A stretch of 64,000 nt of DNA from Burkholderia sp. Ax-1724 (GTDB lineage Bacteria; Pseudomonadota; Gammaproteobacteria; Burkholderiales; Burkholderiaceae): the NCBI RefSeq assembly GCF_011752995.1, contig NZ_VWWL01000029.1, positions 22,577 to 86,576 on the forward strand. The letters run 5' to 3'. Both the position numbers and the translations under genes were made by a program. Below the pieces are notes generated by a model. That model worked only from the letters and a program-made list of their open reading frames with translations, was not told the origin of the DNA and ran no database searches. Of the stretch, positions 45,203 to 52,614 are shown piece after piece. Each line of letters starts with the position of its first letter. The stretch's first letter is position 1.

Positions 45203-45841
45203 TTAGACCGCGAAAATCTTCCAGTTCTTCTTCTGGGTAGCGACGTCCGCCTTTTCGTGCACGGAGCAGTCGAGACGCAGATCGGTGTCCGCCATGTTCA
45301 GGTCGAGCAGCGCGCAGTGATGCGGCGTCTTCTTCGGATTCTTGCTCGGCTGGAAATGCGAGCAGCTCAGGCACATGCGGTGCGCCGGAATCGTGTCCTG
45401 CGCCTCGAGCTGATGGATGGTCTTGAGCAGCGTGCGATAGAACACGGCCTGCTCTTCTTCACGCAGCGTGCCCACTGCCTTGCTCAGGAAGTCGGGCCAC
45501 TGGGCCGCGCGCTTCGCGGCCGTGCGGCCACGCGAAGTCAGACGGACAGCAAGGGCACGGCCATCGTCGAGGGCGCGGCGCTTTTCGACAAGACCCTTGG
45601 TCTCGAGCGTGCTGACCGCATCGCTGGTGGTCGCGGCGGTCAGCGCCGTTTCGCGGGCAATCTCGCCGAGACGCATCGGCCCTTTGCGCTGCATCAACAG
45701 CACGAGGATTTCGCCCTGGGTCGGCGTGAGGCCTGCGCCTTCCGCCCATTCCCAAGCCTGGCTGCGCATCGCCGTGCTCAATCGCAAGAGGCTGTGGGTC
45801 ACACGCCCAGCTGCCTGTTCTCCGTATACACCTTCGCTCAT
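45203..45841 (-). CDS. MarR-family regulator with a C-terminal Cys/His extension
   Basis: This 212-residue regulator has a MarR winged helix-turn-helix at about 20-140 (TPTQGEILVLLMQRKGPMRL, TTSDAVSTLETKGLVEKR). After residue 150 an extension carries Cys157, Cys160, His162, His174, His175, Cys176, Cys192 and His195. This arrangement could bind a metal ion or sense redox state, though the sequence alone cannot decide. The ATG at 45841 (MSEGVYGEQ) is preceded by a purine-rich stretch. Its targets are unknown; a 14-bp palindrome at 45984-45997 in the upstream gap is a possible site. Confidence 0.88.
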   Translation of the reverse strand: MSEGVYGEQAAGRVTHSLLRLSTAMRSQAWEWAEGAGLTPTQGEILVLLMQRKGPMRLGEIARETALTAATTSDAVSTLETKGLVEKRRALDDGRALAVRLTSRGRTAAKRAAQWPDFLSKAVGTLREEEQAVFYRTLLKTIHQLEAQDTIPAHRMCLSCSHFQPSKNPKKTPHHCALLDLNMADTDLRLDCSVHEKADVATQKKNWKIFAV

Positions 45842-46055
45842 AATCTTCGATTCGTTTATTTACCGCTTTTGTGCGATGCCGGCAAACTGCTTGCCGACCG
45901 CGCCCGTTGCGTGTGTGGGGTAGCTTCGACTGACTGCTGACGAAACCGGTGGTTCAACTATCTCAAAAATTTACCGCCCGGCAAACCGCTAGCGGTTGAA
46001 AACGACATTCTATGCGAGGTCGGCAAATCGTACAGCTAACTTATCCAACCCACTC

Positions 46056-46064
46056 TGTGGATAA
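46056..46064 (-). promoter_or_regulatory. DnaA box (perfect)
   Basis: TGTGGATAA on the plus strand is the complement of the consensus DnaA box TTATCCACA. Confidence 0.7.
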
Positions 46065-46225
46065 CCAGGGGAAAACGTTTGGATAGCCTGTGCAACATTT
46101 CCCGATAACGCCCCGGACAATACCTGACCGCTTCCTGTCCGTCCTTGTCCGACAAGGTCGAAGCCCATTTCGCGATACCTCGTTATCATTTCCGCAGCGC
46201 GTTGACTTTGCAAGGAATTATTCAG

Positions 46226-46234
46226 TTGTCCACA
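46226..46234 (+). promoter_or_regulatory. DnaA box (one mismatch)
   Basis: TTGTCCACA differs from TTATCCACA at one position. It lies 160 bases from the perfect box in the same gap. Confidence 0.55.
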
Positions 46235-46332
46235 GCCTCAGGCAATGCTTGTTAACGACTACTACGCTTGTATACGTAAACTTTGGAAAAACCTGAAGGG
46301 GGTCACGGGCAAAAATTTTTTAAAAGACATTA

Positions 46333-46360
46333 CGAAAAAAAACCCGCACGAGGCGGGTTT
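46333..46360 (-). terminator. Terminator of the YbdK-type ligase gene
   Basis: AAACCCGC (46340-46347) pairs with GCGGGTTT (46353-46360) around a five-base loop. On the minus strand a run of T follows. It lies 57 bases past the stop codon at 46418. Confidence 0.88.
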
Positions 46361-46417
46361 CCCTGAAACGTTACGTAAATGACACTCGCGAGCGCGATTT
46401 TGTGAATGACCTCGCGA

Positions 46418-47533
46418 CTAGGCGCGCCATTGCAGACACTGCTGCCGCACCGCTTCGTGCAAGGACTTTTCCCGCGCAAACACGCTGCGCAGCCAGGTTG
46501 CATCGTTGATCTGGCCGCGCGCAATCGCGCCGATTTCAGTCAGCGCATTGGTCGAGCCCAGCGTTTCGGCATGCGCGCCGATCAGTTCGAGCGTTTCGAG
46601 GATGTCCTCGGAAATCGTCTTGCGTTCGCCCGTTTGCGGATTGATGCAGGTGCCGCCGAGACCGAAACGGCAGGCCTCGAAGCGGTTGAAGGTATAGACA
46701 AGGTAGTCGTCCTCCTTCGGCGCGATCGGCTTGTCGAGCAGCAGATGCCGCGCGAGCGTCTGGATGTAGCAGGCGATCGCCGCAGCGCGGTCGACCGAAA
46801 ACGGCGTATCCATCACACGTACTTCGATCGTGCCGAAGCCCGGCTTCGGACGGATGTCCCAGTAAAAGTCCTTCATGCTGTTGACCACGCCGGTATGGAC
46901 CATCTTCGAGAAATATTCCTCGAAGCTGTCCCACGTGAGCACGAACGGCGCGCGGCCCGACAACGGAAACGCGAACACCGAATTGAGCCGCGCCGAATGG
47001 AAACCGGTATCGACGCCCTGCACGAACGGCGACGAAGCGGACAAGGCGATGAAATGCGGGATGAAACGCGACATCGAATGCAGCAGATACAGCGCGCTGT
47101 TCGCATCCGGGCAACCGATGTGCACGTGCTGGCCGAACACCGTGAACTGCTTCGCCAGATAGCCGTATAGCTCGGAAAGATACTGAAAACGCGGCGTATC
47201 GACGATCTGCCGCTCGCTCCATTGCTGGAAAGCATGCGTGCCGCCGCCGCACAGGCCGACATTGAGATGATCGGCCGCGGAGACAAGCGTGTCGCGAATC
47301 TGGCGCAGATCGGCCACGGCCTGCTCATGCGACGTACAGATGCCGGTCGACAGCTCGATCATGCTTTCGGTGATTTCCGGCGTGATGTTGCCGGGGATTT
47401 TTTCGTCCTTGATAAGACGCAGCAGATCCGAGCCGGCCTTGGTCAGATCATAGTCATGCGTATTGACGATCTGCATTTCGAGTTCGATGCCGAATGTGAA
47501 CGGCTTCGAATCGATGAAGGGTTCGAGTGACAT
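46418..47533 (-). CDS. YbdK-family carboxylate-amine ligase (GCS2 type)
   Basis: This 371-residue ATP-dependent ligase of the glutamate-cysteine ligase 2 family joins a carboxylate to an amine, classically glutamate to cysteine. It has the starting block FTFGIELEMQIVN with metal-binding glutamates, the HVHIGCPDANSALYLL motif, and the central FGTIEVRVMD. Burkholderiales also have a separate housekeeping gshA, so this may be the weakly active YbdK type or act on another substrate. The ATG at 47533 is preceded by GGGGAC. The antiporter gene lies about 100 bases upstream in the same direction and probably shares a transcript. Confidence 0.88.
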   Translation of the reverse strand: MSLEPFIDSKPFTFGIELEMQIVNTHDYDLTKAGSDLLRLIKDEKIPGNITPEITESMIELSTGICTSHEQAVADLRQIRDTLVSAADHLNVGLCGGGTHAFQQWSERQIVDTPRFQYLSELYGYLAKQFTVFGQHVHIGCPDANSALYLLHSMSRFIPHFIALSASSPFVQGVDTGFHSARLNSVFAFPLSGRAPFVLTWDSFEEYFSKMVHTGVVNSMKDFYWDIRPKPGFGTIEVRVMDTPFSVDRAAAIACYIQTLARHLLLDKPIAPKEDDYLVYTFNRFEACRFGLGGTCINPQTGERKTISEDILETLELIGAHAETLGSTNALTEIGAIARGQINDATWLRSVFAREKSLHEAVRQQCLQWRA

Positions 47534-47634
47534 GGCGTCCCCTGAGTCAGGTCGTTTGAAACGGATGAGTTTAAAACGGCTTCGCGAGTCCGGCGCCGCC
47601 GTCTTCCCACGCCGCGCTCATGTTGGGTTCCCGC

Positions 47635-48840
47635 TTACTCTTCGCGCCGTTCGGCGACGAGCGCGAGACTGCGATACACGAGCCACGGCCCGAGAATCTG
47701 CAGCACGAAAATCGAACACATCACGATGGCGCGCAATTGCGGATCGAAGTTCGGATAAAGGTTGTAGGTGTCGTCGACGAGCAGATAAGCCAGCGCCGAC
47801 ATGGGCGACAACGACAGGCCGAGCGCCACGCCCTGCTTCCAGTTCAGGCCGCTCGGCTTGGCGAACGCGAGCACGCCGACCAGCTTCGCCACCAGCCGCG
47901 CCACGATCAGCCCCAGCGCCGCAACACCGCCGAGCGCGATGTGCCGCCATTCGAACGCGGTCAGCGTCAGCACGAACAGGATCACGGTCAGCAGCCAGCC
48001 GGCCGTGCCGAAATGCTGCGGCCACAACTGCGGACGAGCCTCATGATTTTTCACGATGATGCCCGCGGCGAGCAACGCGAGAATCGTCGACAGCTTGAAC
48101 AGATGCGCAACCGCGATCGCGAGCAGCACGAGACCGAACAGCGCGACGAACGAATGCTCGTCGTGCATGTTCAGGCGCCGATAGAAGAACGTGCAGGTGC
48201 GCGCAAGCAGATACGCGAGCACGAGCGAGCCGATCAGCAGATATAGCGGCTGCAGGATGGTCGCGAAGACATTGCCGTATACCTCCTGATGCAGCCAGCT
48301 CGAGACGAGCTTTTCGATCACCACCGCATACATGCTGTTCAGCGCGGTCAGCGTCAGCAGACGCTGCGTGACCTGCCCTTCCGCGCGCAATTCCGTTTTC
48401 AGCTGGATCACCATCGCCGGCGACGTCGCCATTGCGATCGCGGCCAGCACGGTCGCCACCATCAGCGGCACGTTCAGGAACAGCAGAACCGGCAGGACCA
48501 GCACGAAAGTCAGCGTGGCTTCGGCGACGCTCGACAGGATCAGCCACGGATTACGGCGGATCCAGCGCAGATCGAGCCGGCTGCCGAGTTCGAATAGCAG
48601 CAGGCCGAGCGCGACGTCGAGCAACGGCCGCGCGGCGCGCGCGGCATCGGCGTCGATCACGCCGAAACCGGCCGCGCCGGCAACGAGACCGATCACCGCA
48701 TAACCGGAAATGCGCGGTAAACGCCATGCGCGATAACACAACTCGCCGCACAGACCGGCGGCAAGCAAGGCAAGTCCGGCCCAAAAGATGGCGTCGGGAG
48801 AAAGCGGCCACGCTGGAAGAAACGAAAACGCCGAATTCAT
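47635..48840 (-). CDS. Kef-type monovalent cation:proton antiporter
   Basis: This 401-residue membrane protein of the CPA2/Kef superfamily has about 11-12 hydrophobic segments, the conserved GLLLFELGSRLDL loop, and the AMATSPAMVIQLKTELRAEG block. It lacks the C-terminal TrkA-N regulatory domain found in KefB and KefC. It would exchange sodium or potassium ions for protons at the inner membrane. The ATG at 48840 has GGAG at a distance. Co-orientation with the YbdK-type ligase gene suggests a shared thiol- or pH-stress role. Confidence 0.88.
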   Translation of the reverse strand: MNSAFSFLPAWPLSPDAIFWAGLALLAAGLCGELCYRAWRLPRISGYAVIGLVAGAAGFGVIDADAARAARPLLDVALGLLLFELGSRLDLRWIRRNPWLILSSVAEATLTFVLVLPVLLFLNVPLMVATVLAAIAMATSPAMVIQLKTELRAEGQVTQRLLTLTALNSMYAVVIEKLVSSWLHQEVYGNVFATILQPLYLLIGSLVLAYLLARTCTFFYRRLNMHDEHSFVALFGLVLLAIAVAHLFKLSTILALLAAGIIVKNHEARPQLWPQHFGTAGWLLTVILFVLTLTAFEWRHIALGGVAALGLIVARLVAKLVGVLAFAKPSGLNWKQGVALGLSLSPMSALAYLLVDDTYNLYPNFDPQLRAIVMCSIFVLQILGPWLVYRSLALVAERREE

Positions 48841-49473
48841 CGTGATGGGTTCTCCTTGTCAGCAACGGCAGACGACACGAACCGGCGCAGACGCCGGCGA
48901 GCGAGCGGTCAACGCCCACTGTCGCAATCTCGCTTCGCGAAGTCAGCGTTGCGAGTTTCAATGATCGGATGATCGGCATGCGCCGCGGCCGGAAAAGAAC
49001 CGCGAAGAATCCGGCACGTTCACGGATGCGGCTATAGCAACCGGTACGGTGAAAGAACGCCGTCGACTTTGAATCAGATTCTGTTTGACCGGCACCGTTC
49101 CGTTGCAATGCGTGCCGCCAGATACGGGGGGCACAACGCGGAAAAGAACGGCGATTGTGCCATAGCTTTTTCTGTCTCAACCGAAAAGGAACCAACTCGC
49201 AGGCAAAACGGTAAAAACGTACGCGATCTTCGTGACAAACGGTGACAAGAGGAAAAAGCGACCGTTTTACTCATGAAAAATAGCCGGCGCGGATTGCGAG
49301 CTTGAGCGCTGCCTGTGTGTTTTTCATGTGCGTTTCCGCATAGAACCGGTGAAGTCCAGCGATGTTTTGACGGAATTGCGCCCGTCGATGGGCGGGGCGT
49401 CAGCCTCTGCCTTCGTTGTTTACTGGTTTACCGTATGTATACGTAGTAACAGTTAACAAGCTGCCTCGCTTTC

Positions 49474-49482
49474 TGTGGATAA
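49474..49482 (-). promoter_or_regulatory. DnaA box (perfect)
   Basis: TGTGGATAA is the complement of consensus TTATCCACA and lies 13 bases before a GGTTTACCG. Confidence 0.7.
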
Positions 49483-49653
49483 CTCGGGTTTACCGAAACG
49501 AATCAGCCAATTACCGGCCGCATAACCGGATGCACAGCGTGTGCGGCAGCGGCAGGTATACGCGGGCAACTTTTTGCGCTTTTCGGCGACGCGCGAGTTA
49601 CCCCGTTTACGTCCACAACGGTTCCACACGACTTGCGCCGGTTAACCGCGCGG

Positions 49654-49662
49654 TTATCCACA
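49654..49662 (+). promoter_or_regulatory. DnaA box (perfect)
   Basis: TTATCCACA is an exact consensus match. It forms an inverted pair with the box at 49669-49677, with an eight-base space between the complementary halves. Confidence 0.75.
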
Positions 49663-49668
49663 GGGGCT

Positions 49669-49677
49669 GGTGGATAA
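49669..49677 (-). promoter_or_regulatory. DnaA box (one mismatch)
   Basis: GGTGGATAA reads TTATCCACC on the minus strand, one mismatch from consensus. It faces the perfect box at 49654-49662. Confidence 0.65.
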
Positions 49678-49797
49678 CCTGCGTTGCGAGTTAACCGGGT
49701 TAACCGTCGGGATGAACCGCAGCGGCGTATACGGCAACAGCATGCGACGATCACGCAGCGTGCGGTTGCGACCGCGACCGTTAACGAGGGAGGGCGG

Positions 49798-51774
49798 TTA
49801 ACCGACCGTTCCCTGCCGCAATCCACGCAGCAGGAACCGGGCCGGGTCGATGTCTTCCGCGAGGTCGCGTTCGAGCGGCCACGGCTCGCCTTCGATCTGC
49901 GAGGCGATCAGTTCCGCGCCAAGCGCCGCCCATACGAGACCGCGAGACCCATACGCGAATGCGCCGTACAGGCCGTCCACGCGCGGCAGATCGAGCGGCC
50001 ATGCGCCGCGCAGGCGGGCGGCATCGCGGGTGGCCGCGGCTTCGTCGGCGAGCTGGCCGATCATCGGCATGCGGTCGCTCGTGACGCAGCGAAACGCCAC
50101 GCGTCCCGCGAGTTCGGCGATTGCCGCCGGTTGTGCGACGTCGAGCTCGCTCGCGAACGCGGGCAGCATCTGCGCGACGCGCTCGATGTTCTCACGATGA
50201 CCGTCCGTTCGCAGCGACGTATCGGGATCGTCGAGTTCGTAAGTGGCGCCGGCCAGCGTGACGCCGTTCGCGAGCGGCACCGCGTAACCCTCGCCGATCA
50301 CCGGCAGCGCGAGCGGCGCGACCGTGCCCGGCGGCAGTAAGCTCAACTGACCGCGAATGCTGCGGGTCGGCGCATGACGCAAGCCGGCGATTCGCGCGGC
50401 CTCGTGCGCACCGGCGACGATCACGACCGGCGCGCGTACTACCGCATTGCCCGCGATATCGAAGACGGTCCACTGGTCGCCGGTTCGTTCGAGCCGCGCG
50501 ACCTCGACGCCGAAGCGTCGTTCTAGCCGCTCGCCCGCCGCGGCGAACTGCGCGGCGCATAACGAGGCCGGATTGATCCAGCCGCCGTGCGCAAAGAACC
50601 AGCCGCCGCGCGCGAGCGGCATGCCGGCGAGCGCCGAAGCCTCGCTGGCGGAAACCGGCCTCACGTAGTCGGACGGATAGCGGAACGTCGCGATTGCAGC
50701 GCCGATCGAGCGGGCTTCGTCGTCATCGGCGGCGATTTGCAGCAGGCCCTCGCCGCCGCGCGCGAGCCGATGACCGGCCGCTTCGAGCGCGGCCCAGCGA
50801 TTGAGCGTATAGAGGAAACCGGCGCGCGTGACGCGCGAGGCGACGCTGTCGTCGCGCGAGATCATCGGATGGAAAACGCCCGCGGGATTGCCCGACGCAT
50901 CCTGCGCCACCGACGCGTGCCGTTCGAGCGACGTGACGCGCCAGCCGCGCGCCGCAAGCCGTTCGATCACGGCGCAGCCGGCGAGCCCCGCGCCGATCAC
51001 GACCGCATGCCGCTCGGCATGCGCGAACGGCGCGGGCGGTTCATAACGGCGCACCCGCCAGCGCGGCGCGAAGTGACCGACCAGCATCGCGCGCTTCCAG
51101 CCGAAGCCGTCGACCTTGCGATACTCGAAGCCGCATTGTGTCAACGCGCGTTTGACGTCGCCGGCGCTGCTGTAGGTGGAGAAGGTCGCGCCCTCGCCCG
51201 CCACGCGTGCGAGAGACTTGAAGATCACCGGGCTCCACAGCTCGGGATTTTTCGCGGGCGCGAAACCGTCGAGATAAAACGCGTCGGCGCGCAGGCGCAA
51301 CGCAGGCAGGCTGTCGGCCGCATCGGCGAAGACCAGCGTGAGCACGACACGGCCGCCTTCGAATTCGAGCCGGTGCGTGCCTAGCACGAGCATCGGCCAT
51401 GCGTGCGCGAGCGTATCGGCAAGGCTCGCAATCAGCGGCTCGGAGAGCGTCTTCGCATAGACGCGGCGCAGATCGTCGGCGCTGAACGGATGCTTTTCGA
51501 TCGACACGAAATGCAGCCGCTCGCAACGCGACGGATCGGCGCGCCACGCGGCCCACGTCACGAGAAAGTTGATGCCCATGCCGAAGCCGGTTTCGAGCAC
51601 GGTGAACGTGCGGCGGTTCTGCCATCGCCCGGGCAGCGCATTGCCGCGCAGAAAAACGTATTCGGCCTGTTCGAGCGCGCCGACGGCGCTGTGATAGATG
51701 TCGTCGTAGAGCGGCGAAAACGGGTTGCCGTTGTCGCGAAAAGCGAGGACGGCGGGGATCAGCGGATCGGTCAT
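49798..51774 (-). CDS. mnmC: Bifunctional tRNA wobble-uridine modification enzyme MnmC
   Basis: MnmC finishes the 5-methylaminomethyl-2-thiouridine modification begun by MnmE-MnmG. The 658-residue protein has an N-terminal methyltransferase domain with SAM motif ETGFGMG at 61-67 and DGFAPAKNPELW at 169-180. A C-terminal FAD-dependent oxidase domain has GAGLAG at 261-266 and ends in a FAD-binding GAFAYGSRGLVWA motif. The ATG at 51774 matches homologues; the longer upstream frame is not supported. The pathway partner mnmG is also in this window. Confidence 0.94.
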   Translation of the reverse strand: MTDPLIPAVLAFRDNGNPFSPLYDDIYHSAVGALEQAEYVFLRGNALPGRWQNRRTFTVLETGFGMGINFLVTWAAWRADPSRCERLHFVSIEKHPFSADDLRRVYAKTLSEPLIASLADTLAHAWPMLVLGTHRLEFEGGRVVLTLVFADAADSLPALRLRADAFYLDGFAPAKNPELWSPVIFKSLARVAGEGATFSTYSSAGDVKRALTQCGFEYRKVDGFGWKRAMLVGHFAPRWRVRRYEPPAPFAHAERHAVVIGAGLAGCAVIERLAARGWRVTSLERHASVAQDASGNPAGVFHPMISRDDSVASRVTRAGFLYTLNRWAALEAAGHRLARGGEGLLQIAADDDEARSIGAAIATFRYPSDYVRPVSASEASALAGMPLARGGWFFAHGGWINPASLCAAQFAAAGERLERRFGVEVARLERTGDQWTVFDIAGNAVVRAPVVIVAGAHEAARIAGLRHAPTRSIRGQLSLLPPGTVAPLALPVIGEGYAVPLANGVTLAGATYELDDPDTSLRTDGHRENIERVAQMLPAFASELDVAQPAAIAELAGRVAFRCVTSDRMPMIGQLADEAAATRDAARLRGAWPLDLPRVDGLYGAFAYGSRGLVWAALGAELIASQIEGEPWPLERDLAEDIDPARFLLRGLRQGTVG

Positions 51775-52210
51775 GCGCAGCGGGAAAACACGCTCAAATG
51801 GATGCTCGAAGGAGCGGTCCGGTCGTTGTGGCCGGCGCGCGCGGCTCGCGGAGCGCCGGAAAAAGGCGGATGCGCATCTGTGCTGCGTTGGCAAAAACCA
51901 ACGCCAAGCCCCGTCAGCACTGGGTTTCAGCCTCGTTTTAAGGGTTAACCAAGGTGAAAACTCCGGTTTCCTTGCTGGATCGGCCCGAGAACCGCGCAAA
52001 TCTTCGAAACCCTTATCCTGATTGGGTTTGCGCTGCGCTATCATAGCAAGCGCCGCGAAGGGAGCGGCAGCACGGCCGGCGAACAGTCACCTGTCCGCTG
52101 CGAGAGATTCTCGGGGATCAGGGCCGCAGCTGCTCGACGGCGCGGTGCGCGCACGTATAATCGGCGCGTTCGCGCTGTTCGTATCAACCTAAACTCAGAA
52201 AGGAACCTTA
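51775..52210. other. Divergent gap between mnmC and hup
   Basis: This 436-base gap shared by divergent genes contains the hup promoter at its right end and, presumably, the mnmC promoter near 51900. A further GGTTAACC lies near 51941. No gene is visible. Confidence 0.5.
52134..52161 (+). promoter_or_regulatory. Sigma-70 promoter of the HU gene
   Basis: TCGACG (52134-52139) and a perfect TATAAT (52156-52161) are 16 bases apart. The HU start codon lies about 50 bases downstream. Confidence 0.6.
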
Positions 52211-52489
52211 ATGAACAAACAGGAATTGATCGACGCTGTCGCAGGACAGACGGGCGCCAGCAAGGCTCAAACCGGCGAAACGCTGGACACGTTGCTCGAA
52301 GTGATCAAGAAGGCTGTGTCGAAGGGTGAAGCGGTCCAGTTGATCGGCTTCGGCAGCTTCGGTTCGGGTAAGCGCGCAGCGCGTACGGGTCGCAATCCTA
52401 AGACCGGCGAAACCATCAAGATTCCGGCAGCCAAGACCGTCAAGTTCACCGCCGGCAAAGCGTTCAAGGACGCAGTCAACAAGCGCTAA
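52211..52489 (+). CDS. DNA-binding protein HU
   Basis: HU is a small nucleoid protein that bends DNA and organises the chromosome. The 92-residue protein has the N-terminal helical body MNKQELIDAVAGQTGASKAQ, the VQLIGFGSFGSGKRAARTGRNP signature, and the DNA-binding arm with the conserved Asn-Pro (RNPKTGETIKIPAAKT). The ATG has AAAGGAACC upstream. It has its own promoter and terminator and so forms a single-gene unit. Confidence 0.96.
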   Translation: MNKQELIDAVAGQTGASKAQTGETLDTLLEVIKKAVSKGEAVQLIGFGSFGSGKRAARTGRNPKTGETIKIPAAKTVKFTAGKAFKDAVNKR

Positions 52490-52524
52490 GCAGATCGATC
52501 TGCCGGGCAGTTGACACCCGCTAG

Positions 52525-52550
52525 AAACCCGCCCATGGCGGGTTTTTTTT
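52525..52550 (+). terminator. Terminator of the HU gene
   Basis: AAACCCGCC (52525-52533) pairs with GGCGGGTTT (52537-52545) around a three-base loop, followed by T residues to 52550. It lies 36 bases past the HU stop codon. Confidence 0.92.
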
Positions 52551-52614
52551 CGTCCGCGATTTCGTTTCCGGCCAGCGGGAAAATGCCGGGCGCTGTGCCT
52601 GGTGCGCCCGGTGC

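Larger units (their letters stand above)
45842..46417. other. Intergenic region with DnaA boxes and AT-rich stretch; candidate origin A
   Basis: The 576-base gap contains a palindrome AACCGCTAGCGGTT at 45984-45997, a perfect DnaA box at 46056-46064, a near-match at 46041-46049, a one-mismatch box at 46226-46234, a GTTAAC site near 46251, and the motif TGTATACGTA near 46270. An AT-rich stretch runs from 46308 to 46342. No gene is visible. The right end holds the terminator of the YbdK gene. Confidence 0.5.
48841..49797. other. Long intergenic region with DnaA boxes and GGTTWACCG repeats; candidate origin B
   Basis: This 957-base gap has no recognisable gene. The right half holds one perfect DnaA box on each strand (49474-49482, 49654-49662), a near-perfect one in inverted orientation (49669-49677), and five exact GGTTWACCG palindromes between 49425 and 49804. 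It also holds several GTTAAC sites and TGTATACGTA near 49435. The left half, 48841-49380, is unremarkable and probably contains the antiporter promoter. Confidence 0.6.
49425..49804. repeat. GGTTWACCG palindromic repeats
   Basis: GGTTTACCG occurs at 49425-49433 and 49487-49495. GGTTAACCG occurs at 49640-49648, 49698-49706 and 49796-49804. A further AGTTAACCG lies at 49689-49697. Five exact copies in 380 bases is far above chance for a nine-base motif and resembles an iteron array. Confidence 0.8.
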
